Assembly: GCA_963749875.1 (NCBI GenBank)
Contig: CAVVOX010000005.1
Coordinates: 1-64,000 of the forward strand
Length of the DNA stretch: 64,000 nucleotides
From: JAHQVI01 sp963749875
Lineage (GTDB): Bacteria > Pseudomonadota > Alphaproteobacteria > Rhizobiales > Rhodomicrobiaceae
Direction: 5' to 3'
How positions within the stretch are numbered: the stretch's first letter is position 1; every line of letters starts with the position of its first letter. The translations under genes and the position numbers were made by a program. This document shows, piece by piece, positions 56,528 through 64,000 of the stretch. The notes under the pieces were generated by a model. It was not told the origin of the DNA. It did no database searches and saw only the letters and a program-made list of their open reading frames with translations.

Positions 56528-57345
56528 CTAGGCTGCGTTGACAAAAGCGGGTAGCCAGATATGGGCGGCAGCGAGCGCGAGGAATCCAGCGTAAGACAGT
56601 TTCGTTTTGTCATAGCGCGTGGCGATGCGCCGGAACTGTTTCAGTTTACCAAACATGCGCTCGATCCGATTGCGATCCTTGTAGGCTTTGAAGTCGCAGG
56701 CAGGCGGATCTTTGCGATTTGTTTTCGGCGGAATGACTGGTCCAATGCCTTTCATGAGCAGGGCAGATCGAACGTCGTCGCTGTCAAACCCTTTGTCCGC
56801 CAACATGATTTTCGGTTTGTTGACCGGCAATTTCAACAGGTCGTCTACGCCGCGATAGTCCGAGGTTTCGCCGCCTGTGAGGACAAAGCCAAGAGGGCGT
56901 CCTTTACCGTCTGACCGGGCGTGGATCTTTGTCGAAAAGCCGCCGCGGCTTCGACCAAGAGCATTTGAATGAGTTCCCCTTTTCCGCCCGCTGCCTGAGC
57001 ATGAGCGCGAACGGTGGTGCTGTCCATCATGTGAGCCCAGTCGTCGGTGAGCCCCAGTTCGACAAGCGTTTCGAGGATCGCATCCCACACACCCATCTCC
57101 GCCCAGCGCCTGAAACGGACGTAGACGGAATTCCATTTGCCATAGTCTGGCGGCAGGTATCGCCACGGTGCGCCCGTGCGCATGATCCACATCATGCCAT
57201 TGAAATATCTGCGATTATCCTGTGCTGGTCGCGCCCACCGGCCACGTTCTGATGGAAGGAGCGGGGCAATGATTTCCCACGCTGCATCGCTGACGTCACT
57301 CGGATATCCCAAAGATGCCTCCCCTAAAAGACATCCTTGAATCAA
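56528..57345 (-). CDS. IS5-family transposase, two frames, copy 2
   Basis: Same protein as copy 1, in first frame 56845-57345 (HMMDSTTVRAHAQAAGGKGE) and second frame 56528-57190. The -1 step is at GGAAAAGGGG on the minus strand. The stop codon TAG comes from the flanking target DNA, as in copy 1: GCC-TAG here against GCA-CAC-TAG there. Confidence 0.9.
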
Positions 57346-57384
57346 AACTCAACTGATTTGGGAATCCCTTTTGTCAACGCAGCC
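56531..57384 (-). mobile_element. IS5-family (IS427-like) insertion sequence, copy 2
   Basis: 854 bp, ends GGCTGCGTTGACAAAAG and its exact complement, flanked by TA on both sides. The target was the CTAG that begins repeat copy G. Almost identical to copy 1 at 30942; the visible difference is one base near the frameshift site (G5 against G4A). Confidence 0.93.
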
Positions 57385-57511
57385 TAGATCAACCCTCGTT
57401 CAAGTGGAGTCACTTGAACGAGGTCAAGTTGATCTATCCCAATAGGTTAGCGCAACTGTCCGCGTCCCTCCCCGCCTTCGCGGGGACATGCTTGGACGCG
57501 CGTTGCGCTAG
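57384..57511 (+). repeat. CTAG-bounded two-hairpin repeat, copy G (long form)
   Basis: 128 bp from CTAGATCAACCC to GTTGCGCTAG with the CCCCGC-CTTC-GCGGGG tip. Its first CTAG joins the end of IS5 copy 2. It lies a few bases beyond the stop of the HTH gene on the other strand. Confidence 0.93.
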
Positions 57512-57514
57512 CTC

Positions 57515-57772
57515 TCAGCGGATGCTCGCCTCCGCCTTGTCGAGATTGGCTTTGACCCGGCGCATGAAGTCGTCCCAGGAGACGTCGAACAGGTCGAGCA
57601 GCAGAACCAGACTGCCCGCCGACATGGTTTCGGCGCCATGCTCGACACGCGTGACGGCCAGCTCGGTGATTTCGAGCGCTTCGGCGATTTTCTCGCGGGG
57701 CAGCTTGCGCTCCTCGTGAAGCTCCTGCAGCACAAGGCCGATGGCCAGATTGTAGGTTTCCTTCTTGTGCAC
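57515..57772 (-). CDS. XRE-type helix-turn-helix protein
   Basis: Small DNA-binding protein of 85 residues. The helix-turn-helix lies in LPREKIAEALEITELAVTRVEHG, and the tail has LLDLFDVSWDDFMRRV. The GTG start at VHKKETYNLAIG is chosen, with GGAGGT 7 bp upstream; a longer frame from 57844 is less likely. Possibly autoregulatory or a partner of the sugar kinase gene next to it. Confidence 0.72.
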   Translation of the reverse strand: MHKKETYNLAIGLVLQELHEERKLPREKIAEALEITELAVTRVEHGAETMSAGSLVLLLDLFDVSWDDFMRRVKANLDKAEASIR

Positions 57773-57830
57773 GTCGCATACCTCCGCTGAAATCCATGCT
57801 CGACCAATTAGGCCGGTTTGGGGCCGCGAT

Positions 57831-58787
57831 TTAAGGCTTCCCATTCATGATCATGGCAAAGTAGCGCTCGGCTTGCGGACCGTCGCAAAGGTGGCTGGCT
57901 GGCGTGGTGACGGCCGAGGCCGCGGCGGCGACCGCGAAGGCGAGCGCCTCGCGCAAAGGAGCGCCGGCGGCGAGCTTGAGGACAAGCCCTGCGACGAAGC
58001 TGTCGCCCGCGCCGACCTTGCTGATGACGTCCACTTTCGGCGGAATGATGCGGAGCGTTTCATCACCCGAGACGGCGACGGCGCCGCCATTGGCAAATGT
58101 CAACACCAGGATTTGTACGAGATGGCGCGCTTTGAGTTCGCGGGCGAGTCCCTCAAGCGCATCCATGTCCGGAATTTCGCGGCCTGACAGGGATTCGGCT
58201 TCCTCCTGGTCCATGACCCAGATATAGGGCGGCTTCTCGCTCCCGTGCGAAGCGGCTTGGAGCGCCATGCCGGATGTGTCGAGAACGAACCGGGCTCCGG
58301 CGCGCTCCGCGACCGCGTTGATGCGGCCGTAAAAATCGCCTGAAACACCGGAGGGGAGGCTGCCGCTCCCCACGAGATAATCGAAGCGCCGGCTGCCGTT
58401 TTGCAGTGCCCTTTCGATTGCCGCGAGGACGTCATCGGCCTGCACCGCGCTCCATTCCGGACCGGGCAGGACGAAGCGGTATTGCTCGCCGCTCGAGCGT
58501 TCATACACCATGACGCTCTGCCGTGTGAGCCCGTCGATCTCGAACCACACGGCGTTCACGCCCTCCTGCTCAAGAAGGCTTCGGAACATCTGCCCGGTTG
58601 CACCGCCGATCGCGACAAATGCGGCGCTTTGGCCGCCAAGCTTGGCCACGGCCCGCGAAACATTGACGCCGCCCCCGCCCGGCTCGAAGCGCGCCGGGCC
58701 GCATCGAAGCTTGGTCGCGCTCCTCACTCTGTCGACGTCGGTCGAAAGGTCCATTGCGGGGTTCAATGTCACAGTCAGGATGCCCAT
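57831..58787 (-). CDS. PfkB-family hexose kinase (1-phosphofructokinase-like)
   Basis: Ribokinase-fold kinase of 318 residues. The substrate-side motif GPARFEPGGGGVNVSRAVAKLGG and the ATP-site GAGDSFVAGLVLKL with the catalytic aspartate are present. This resembles PfkB/FruK-type sugar-phosphate kinases; which sugar phosphate is used cannot be told. Reads toward the HTH gene. Confidence 0.9.
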   Translation of the reverse strand: MGILTVTLNPAMDLSTDVDRVRSATKLRCGPARFEPGGGGVNVSRAVAKLGGQSAAFVAIGGATGQMFRSLLEQEGVNAVWFEIDGLTRQSVMVYERSSGEQYRFVLPGPEWSAVQADDVLAAIERALQNGSRRFDYLVGSGSLPSGVSGDFYGRINAVAERAGARFVLDTSGMALQAASHGSEKPPYIWVMDQEEAESLSGREIPDMDALEGLARELKARHLVQILVLTFANGGAVAVSGDETLRIIPPKVDVISKVGAGDSFVAGLVLKLAAGAPLREALAFAVAAAASAVTTPASHLCDGPQAERYFAMIMNGKP

Positions 58788-58985
58788 GGCGCTGCGCTCT
58801 CTTCAAAGATCGTGTCAGAGTTCGATTGCTGTCTTTTAATATGTTGGGCCGCAACGGCAAAGCCAAAGGCTCGACGCCGAACCCGGCGCCCGGCAAATGA
58901 GGCCGCCAGGCCGCGGACGGAACCGCCTCTTTTCCCTCGCGTTATTGGAAGAATACGGTCGACGATCGAAGCAGAGAGGTACGCA

Positions 58986-59249
58986 ATGAGCCCTGAACGG
59001 CAGCCGCATTCGCAGCGGGAGGAGGAACGCATCGTTCTTTCGGGGAAAAAGGCAAGGCAGGGCGAAACAAACCGCTATACGCTATGGGCACTGACCATAT
59101 CGGCGATTTTAGCGGTGGTGCTCGGCTTCGCCCTGCTTACGACGACGGAAGATTATACCGCGGAGCAGCCAAACCCATTGGCAGACGCGCCGGGCTCCAA
59201 TGTGCCGCCCCTGGTGCCGCACGATACGGCTGACGGGGGGCGGGGTTAG
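58986..59249 (+). CDS. Small single-pass membrane protein
   Basis: 87 residues: a charged N-terminus (MSPERQPHSQREEERIVLSG), one hydrophobic segment WALTISAILAVVLGFALL, then an acidic proline-rich end. The ATG with AGAGAGGTACGCA upstream fits. Family not recognised. It precedes the AI-2E-type gene and may be co-transcribed. Confidence 0.55.
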   Translation: MSPERQPHSQREEERIVLSGKKARQGETNRYTLWALTISAILAVVLGFALLTTTEDYTAEQPNPLADAPGSNVPPLVPHDTADGGRG

Positions 59250-59325
59250 GAACGACCTGACCACTCTTGAGACACGTGGCGGGCCGTGCCGCCCGAACTC
59301 GGGTAAGAAGGAAACGAACGCGTTT

Positions 59326-60402
59326 ATGCCGAAGGACGAAGCAAACGTGGCTTCAGACGCAATATCGAGCCCTGCGCGGGAGCTGCCATTCGCACAGCGT
59401 GTGTTTTATGCAAGTCTGATCTTCGTGGCAGTTGTCGCCCTGGCCGCGCTCGTTTGGCAGGTCGCGCATTATCTGCTGCTGTTCTTTGGCGGCGTTCTTC
59501 TGGCGATCCTGCTGGACGCGATTGCCACCGGAATTGGCAGAGTCGCCCCGCTGCCGCGAACGGTGCATCTGCTCGCCGCGATCCTGGTCGTTCTGGCCGT
59601 CGTTGCCGCGATCGCCCTGGTGATCCCCAGCGTCGTGGCCCAGACCCCGGAGCTAGCGCGCTATTTCGACAATTGGCTCGAATGGATTCGGCAGACGCTC
59701 GGCGACATCGAACCCTTGCGCCAGGCCTTGCAGAGCAGCGACTCGGGCGAACTGGCCCGTCTTCTGCCCAGCCCGGCCGGCGTTCTAGGCGGCGCAGCGC
59801 AGATTATCGGCGGGATTGTCAGCTTTCTGACCGGAACGGTGCTCATCATCGTGTTCGGCCTGTATCTTTCAGCCGATCCGGCTCGCTACTATGAGGGAAG
59901 CCTTTCCGTTTGCTCGCCCGGCTTGCGCGAGAAGCTGAGGCAGACCGGCGCAGATCTCGGCATGGTCCTGCGGCGCTGGCTCGTCGGGAAAATCCTGATG
60001 ATGCTGATCATCGGCCTGAGCAGCTATGTCGTGCTGACCTTCCTGGGCGTGCCGCTGGCGCTGCTGCTCAGCTTCATCGCCGGACTGACCGCCTTCATCC
60101 CTTATATCGGCCCTCTGATCGGCGGCAGCGCGATGATTCTGGTCGCCGTAACGAAAGATCTGTCGCTCGGCCTGATCGTGTTCGGTTTCTACCTGGTCTT
60201 GCAGCTTATGGAGAGCTATCTGCTGACACCGATGATTCAGTCCCGGGCGATCTTCGTGCCGCCCGCGATCGTCATCCTCGCCCAGGTGATCTTCGGCGTA
60301 TTGTTCGGCGTGCTCGGCATTGCGCTCGCAACCCCCTTGGCCGCCGTCGCGGATGTCCTTTTCCACCGCCTCTATCTCGGCGAACCTGTGGACGCCGATT
60401 AG
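59326..60402 (+). CDS. AI-2E/PerM-family transporter
   Basis: Membrane protein of 358 residues with about eight helices, including the characteristic re-entrant run IGPLIGGSAMILVAVTKDLSLGL and VPPAIVILAQVIFGVLFGVLGIALATPLAA. The PF01594 family includes the TqsA autoinducer-2 exporter, but most members have no known substrate. The start is MPKDEANVASD after GGAAACGAACGCG; longer frames are not supported. Confidence 0.92.
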   Translation: MPKDEANVASDAISSPARELPFAQRVFYASLIFVAVVALAALVWQVAHYLLLFFGGVLLAILLDAIATGIGRVAPLPRTVHLLAAILVVLAVVAAIALVIPSVVAQTPELARYFDNWLEWIRQTLGDIEPLRQALQSSDSGELARLLPSPAGVLGGAAQIIGGIVSFLTGTVLIIVFGLYLSADPARYYEGSLSVCSPGLREKLRQTGADLGMVLRRWLVGKILMMLIIGLSSYVVLTFLGVPLALLLSFIAGLTAFIPYIGPLIGGSAMILVAVTKDLSLGLIVFGFYLVLQLMESYLLTPMIQSRAIFVPPAIVILAQVIFGVLFGVLGIALATPLAAVADVLFHRLYLGEPVDAD

Positions 60403-60620
60403 CCACCGGAGGATTCTCCGGGAACGAGGTGGCATTTGTGTTGCGCCACTTTCCTCGTGGTCGCCCTGGAAGCCGGGTGTTTTGGTCAACGCCGTTGCCG
60501 GAACGCGCGCCGGCGGCGTCAGAAAGCGTTTGACGGCGCGGGGTTCAATGTCCTGAATACCGGAACATCGTCCGGATCGGGACGTTTCATAATAGGGGAA
60601 GAGCCGAATGGAGGCCGAGA

Positions 60621-60794
60621 ATGGGTAATCTGATCTATTGGGCGCTCGTCTTTCTGGTGATTGCTATCGTCGCCGCTCTGTTCGGCTTCGGCGGCGTGGC
60701 CGGGACGGCGTCCTCAGCCGCTTCGCTCCTGTTCTGGATCGCGATCATCCTTTTCGTCATCACATTCATTGCCAGTCTTCTGAAACGTGGCTGA
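60621..60794 (+). CDS. DUF1328 small membrane protein
   Basis: 57 residues, two hydrophobic helices: MGNLIYWALVFLVIAIVAAL and AASLLFWIAIILFVITFIASLLK. GFGGVAGTASSAA is the DUF1328 signature (YtjA type). Its role is unknown; it is often stress-induced. It overlaps the next start by 8 bp. Confidence 0.85.
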   Translation: MGNLIYWALVFLVIAIVAALFGFGGVAGTASSAASLLFWIAIILFVITFIASLLKRG

Positions 60795-61809
60795 CGAGGA
60801 AACCACGAATGGACGAGGGCGCTCGTTAACCAAATGGGCGCTTGCCGTTCTCGGCATTTTCGCTGTCGGTCTTTGGGCGGGGGATACCGTCAAAAGGCCG
60901 CGCCGCGGCATCGGCCGCGTGACCGACTGGATACTGCGCGGCCTGCTCTTCCAATCGAGAAAGGAGAGCCCGACGACGGAGGAGCGTTCCGCAAGTTCGC
61001 TTCTCGTGGACGTGACCACCACGGTCTATAACCGCTTCATGGACCACAGCATCATGAGCGTTGCGGCCGCGAGCGCTTTCTTCATCGTGCTCGCGATATT
61101 TCCCGGTCTGGCGGGGCTTGTCGCTCTTTACGGCCTTCTGGGCAATCCCGGCGACATTTCGACCTTCATTGCCGCGATGCCGGATATCATTCCCGCCGAT
61201 ATCATCAAGCTGCTGCAGAGCTTCGTAAGCCAGCTCATTTCGAGGACACAAACCAATCTGAGCACCTTGATGATCGCCGTCTTCGTCGCCCTGTGGAGCT
61301 CCAACTCCGCGATGAAATCGCTGATCAAGTCCCTTGATGTCGTCTATGAGCGGCGCGAGACACGCTCTCTGCTTCGAATCAACATTCTCGCGACCGTCAT
61401 GACGCTGACCTTTCTCGGATTCATGCTTGTCGCGGTCAACATCATGATCCTGCCGGTCTGGAATTTGCTACTGCAGACGGTCGGCGGCGGGTTGCTCCGG
61501 CTGCGCTGGGTTGCGATGCTCTTCGCGGTGCAGGTGCTGATTTCCACGCTTTATTATTTCGCGCCTTGCGGGCGGCAGAAGCGCTGGCAACTCTTGACGG
61601 CCGGGGCGTCCATGGCAGCCGTCTCCTGGGTGCTGATGTCCATGCTGTTTTCGGTCTATCTCACGAACTTCGCAAACTACTCCGTCACATATGGGTCGCT
61701 CGGCGCGGCGGCAATCTTCATGACATGGCTCTGGCTGACCGTCACAATTCTGCTCACGGGAGCGGAAATCGACGCCGCCATCACCCATCTCGGCGGGGAA
61801 CGGCCATAA
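60787..61809 (+). CDS. YihY/BrkB-family membrane protein
   Basis: Inner-membrane protein of 340 residues (Pfam Virul_fac_BrkB). SVAAASAFFIVLAIFPGLAGLVALYGLLG and SNSAMKSLIKSLDVVYERRETRS are its landmarks, followed by LGAAAIFMTWLWLTVTILLTGAEIDA. Once called ribonuclease BN; true function unknown. GTG start overlapping the DUF1328 gene, so both are co-translated. Confidence 0.92.
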   Translation: MADEETTNGRGRSLTKWALAVLGIFAVGLWAGDTVKRPRRGIGRVTDWILRGLLFQSRKESPTTEERSASSLLVDVTTTVYNRFMDHSIMSVAAASAFFIVLAIFPGLAGLVALYGLLGNPGDISTFIAAMPDIIPADIIKLLQSFVSQLISRTQTNLSTLMIAVFVALWSSNSAMKSLIKSLDVVYERRETRSLLRINILATVMTLTFLGFMLVAVNIMILPVWNLLLQTVGGGLLRLRWVAMLFAVQVLISTLYYFAPCGRQKRWQLLTAGASMAAVSWVLMSMLFSVYLTNFANYSVTYGSLGAAAIFMTWLWLTVTILLTGAEIDAAITHLGGERP

Positions 61810-61917
61810 CCGATCCACACGACATCGCGTTGATCCTGGCGTCGGCCGCATTGGCACCATGCGCCCGGTACGGTGTATAATGGCGCCGGGGCGCAACGAT
61901 CTGGAAAGGACTCCCCT

Positions 61918-63096
61918 ATGGCTGACGCCTTTATTGTCGCCGCCGCGAGGACCGCCGGAGGAAAAAAGGGCGGGCGTCTGTCCGGCTGGCATCCGGCCGA
62001 CCTCGCCGCCACGGTGCTCGACGCGCTCGTCGCCCGCGCCAGGGCCGATCCGGAGCGGATCGAGGACGTCATCATGGGCTGCGTCGATCAGGCCGGCGAA
62101 CAGGCCGCCAATATTGCGCGTAATGCCGTGCTGGCGTCGAGCCTACCGGAATCGGTCCCGGCGGTTTCGGTCGACCGTCAATGCGGCTCGTCTCAGCAGG
62201 CGCTGCATTTCGCAGCCCAGGCGGTGATGTCGGGCGCCATGGACATTGTGATTGCCGCAGGCGTGGAAAGCATGACGCGCGTGCCGATCGGAATGCCCTC
62301 CTCGCTGCCGCGCAAGAACGGCTTCGGCTTCTATGTCAGCCCGAACATGGAAAAGCGCTATCCGAATGTAGAGTTCAGCCAGTTCATCGGCGCGGAGATG
62401 ATCGCCGAGAAATATGAGCTGTCGAAGGACGCGCTCGATGAATATGCGCTCGGCAGCCATCGGCGGGCGATCGCGGCGACTGAGGCCGGCCGGTTCCATG
62501 ACGAGATCGTGCCGGTCGAGGCGCGTGTGCAGGGGGCGGAGACCAGCGGCGAGATGCACACGGTCGATGAAGGCATCCGATTCGACGCCTCGCTTGAAGG
62601 CATTCGCGGCGTTAAGCTCATTCAGGAGGGCGGGCGCGTGACCGCTGCATCCGCAAGCCAGATCTGCGACGGGGCGTCCGGCGTCGTGGTCGTCAATGAG
62701 CGCGGGCTGAAGATGCTCGGCGTCGAGCCGATGGCGCGCATCGTCCACATGACGGTCATCGGCCATGATCCGGTCATCATGCTGGAAGCGCCGATTCCCG
62801 CGACCAAACGTGCGCTCGACAAAGCCGCCATGAGCATCGACGATATCGACCTGTTCGAGGTTAATGAGGCGTTCGCGCCCGTGCCTCTCGCCTGGCTGGA
62901 AGAGACCGGCGCGGACCCGGACCGCCTCAACGTCAATGGCGGCGCGATCGCTCTCGGCCATCCGCTTGGCGCGTCGGGCACCAAGCTGACGACGACATTG
63001 GTCTACGCCATGAAGCAGCAGAACAAGCGCATCGGGTTGCAGACCATGTGCGAAGGCGGCGGCCTCGCCAATGTGACGATCTTCGAGCGGCTCTGA
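61918..63096 (+). CDS. Acetyl-CoA C-acetyltransferase (thiolase)
   Basis: Degradative or biosynthetic thiolase of 392 residues. Nucleophile cysteine in VDRQCGSSQQALHFAAQAV, catalytic histidine in NGGAIALGHPLGASG, second cysteine in MCEGGGLANVTIFERL. It makes or breaks acetoacetyl-CoA or longer ketoacyl-CoA. The start ATG of MADAFIVAAARTAGG is the family start; the longer frame is not. Single gene here. Confidence 0.94.
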   Translation: MADAFIVAAARTAGGKKGGRLSGWHPADLAATVLDALVARARADPERIEDVIMGCVDQAGEQAANIARNAVLASSLPESVPAVSVDRQCGSSQQALHFAAQAVMSGAMDIVIAAGVESMTRVPIGMPSSLPRKNGFGFYVSPNMEKRYPNVEFSQFIGAEMIAEKYELSKDALDEYALGSHRRAIAATEAGRFHDEIVPVEARVQGAETSGEMHTVDEGIRFDASLEGIRGVKLIQEGGRVTAASASQICDGASGVVVVNERGLKMLGVEPMARIVHMTVIGHDPVIMLEAPIPATKRALDKAAMSIDDIDLFEVNEAFAPVPLAWLEETGADPDRLNVNGGAIALGHPLGASGTKLTTTLVYAMKQQNKRIGLQTMCEGGGLANVTIFERL

Positions 63097-63169
63097 GCAG
63101 ATGGCTGCCGTCGGACGACGGTATCGTCCGGCGAGTTGCCGGCCGCGGCCCGCCACCGCCGGGTTCAAA

Positions 63170-64000
63170 TCATACGGATGCGACCCTTGCTGGCCGCGAT
63201 GCCCGCCAGAGCGCGCCAAGTCCGGCGAGGAGAGCGGCAAGCGAGACGAAAAAGCCAAGGATCGGCACGACACCCAGGAGCGCCAGGTTCAGAAGCCCGG
63301 CCACGAGCAGGAGAATCCGTCCGCCGATCGATTTGGGATCGCCCTCGCGATTGAGCAGCCAATCGGAGAGAGCGAAGGCCGAAAGGACGCCCGCCGTCAT
63401 CATCGCCAGCGGAAATGCCAGGAGGGTGAGCAGGCCGACCGGCACGCCGACCACCGTGACCATGATCAAGAGCGCCGCGATCGGCACCAGAATGAGCACG
63501 CCGAGTCCGACGAGCATGGTCCAGCCCGGCTGCGCCCGGATCGTGTCGATGGCGCGTTCGACGAACGGCCTTCCCATGAGCAGCAGAAGAATGCCGAGCA
63601 CGAGTCCAGCTCCGACGCCGAAGAGCACGACGAAGCCGAGCGCGGCAATAACATGCTCACCCTCGATTTTCCGCGGCTGCGGCAACGTCACGGTTTGCCG
63701 TCCGCGCAGCGTCGCGCCCTCTTCGATGACCGGCTCGCTCAGCGTCTCGAAGGTAATCGCCCCGTCGATGACGGCGGTCCGGCCGACCGTGACATTGCGA
63801 GCGCGGACCAGCACATCTCCGGCGATCTGCCCGGTGATCTGGACCGTATCACCGTAAATGGAAACCGGACCCTCGCTGGTTCCCGAGAAAACCACATCCG
63901 CGCCGGCGATCTGCGATGAGCCGCGAATTTGCGTCTGCGGCCCGATCAGCACGCGCGCGCCGGCGGCGTTCAGCTCGTTGCCGACGGTTGCCTGGATGCT
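63170..64000 (-). CDS. Polymer-forming/bactofilin-like membrane protein, partial
   Basis: The gene continues past the window end (frame open to 64000), so its start is not seen. Repeating beta strands (QIRGSSQIAGADVVFSGTSEG, VQITGQIAGDVLVRARNVTVGRTAVIDG) form a bactofilin-type beta helix, then four membrane helices (VIAALGFVVLFGVGAGLVLGIL and onward). Such proteins with a surface-layer of beta repeats and a membrane tail are common, function undetermined. An unknown signal peptide may lie outside. Confidence 0.78.
   Translation of the reverse strand, partial: SIQATVGNELNAAGARVLIGPQTQIRGSSQIAGADVVFSGTSEGPVSIYGDTVQITGQIAGDVLVRARNVTVGRTAVIDGAITFETLSEPVIEEGATLRGRQTVTLPQPRKIEGEHVIAALGFVVLFGVGAGLVLGILLLLMGRPFVERAIDTIRAQPGWTMLVGLGVLILVPIAALLIMVTVVGVPVGLLTLLAFPLAMMTAGVLSAFALSDWLLNREGDPKSIGGRILLLVAGLLNLALLGVVPILGFFVSLAALLAGLGALWRASRPARVASV

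Noticed and set aside
59326..60402. Quorum-sensing AI-2 exporter
   Set aside because: Membership of the PF01594 family does not show AI-2 transport and no luxS-type context is present.

Overview
The window is a high-GC, gene-dense stretch of an alphaproteobacterial chromosome. The block mdh-sucC-sucD-sucA-sucB-lpdA in one direction, the pair folP-glmM, the run rph-rdgB-hemW, and an ECF sigma/ChrR pair all fit the Hyphomicrobiales (Rhizobiales). A fused glycine/sarcosine-dimethylglycine methyltransferase for making glycine betaine suggests a salt-tolerant, probably marine or saline-water organism. The genus cannot be named from this sequence alone. No tRNA, rRNA, CRISPR array, prophage or replication origin was seen.

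Layout. 1-2.1 kb: a two-component system, reading leftward. 2.6-7.7 kb: a rightward, tightly overlapping cluster of a thermostable-hemolysin-family protein, an acyl-adenylate ligase, a heme-oxygenase-fold (TenA/PqqC-like) oxidase, an SDR, a TPR lipoprotein-like or exported protein and a SAM methyltransferase. It looks like a small undescribed biosynthetic pathway. 7.8-14.1 kb: small membrane and exported proteins, an IS630-type element, a P-type cation ATPase and an SDR. 14.3-17 kb: folP-glmM. 17-20.2 kb: the betaine-synthesis fusion and an SDR with both signature motifs of halohydrin dehalogenases. 20.4-24.7 kb: rhomboid protease, groES-groEL under a CIRCE operator (groEL carries a one-base frameshift), and an ECF sigma factor with its ChrR-type zinc anti-sigma factor. 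24.9-30.7 kb: ABC exporter, APS reductase, HAD phosphatase, MaoC protein, ribF. 31-33.6 kb: an IS5-type element and a periplasmic glucan protein. 33.7-43.1 kb: the TCA-cycle block. 43.4-48.9 kb: exported metallopeptidase, DUF1194 protein, ogt, rph-rdgB-hemW. 49.2-55.5 kb: a sulfide/persulfide detoxification region (Crp/Fnr regulator, DUF2892, decayed YeeE-type transporter, persulfide dioxygenase, phosphatase-SQR fusion with a frameshift, SulP permease). 55.5-64 kb: galT, a second IS5 copy, a sugar kinase, membrane proteins, a thiolase and a partial polymer-forming-domain membrane protein.

The most unusual large-scale feature is an interspersed repeat of about 107 or 130 bp, present seven times in 64 kb. 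It is bounded by CTAG, folds into two hairpins, comes in two size classes that differ only at the tip of the second hairpin, and often lies directly at gene ends, where it supplies the stop codon or extends the protein. Two different insertion sequences have inserted exactly at the CTAG edge of copies of this repeat. A second repeat family occurs three times, and one copy is split by a third hairpin repeat.

The genes appear to work together in: TCA cycle (mdh-suc-lpd), stress response (groESL/CIRCE, ECF-ChrR, betaine), sulfur handling (cysH, persulfide dioxygenase, SQR fusion, SulP) and envelope work (opgD-like, glmM, ABC exporter, BrkB). Three reading-frame breaks (groL, the SQR fusion, the YeeE-type pair) need checking against raw reads.
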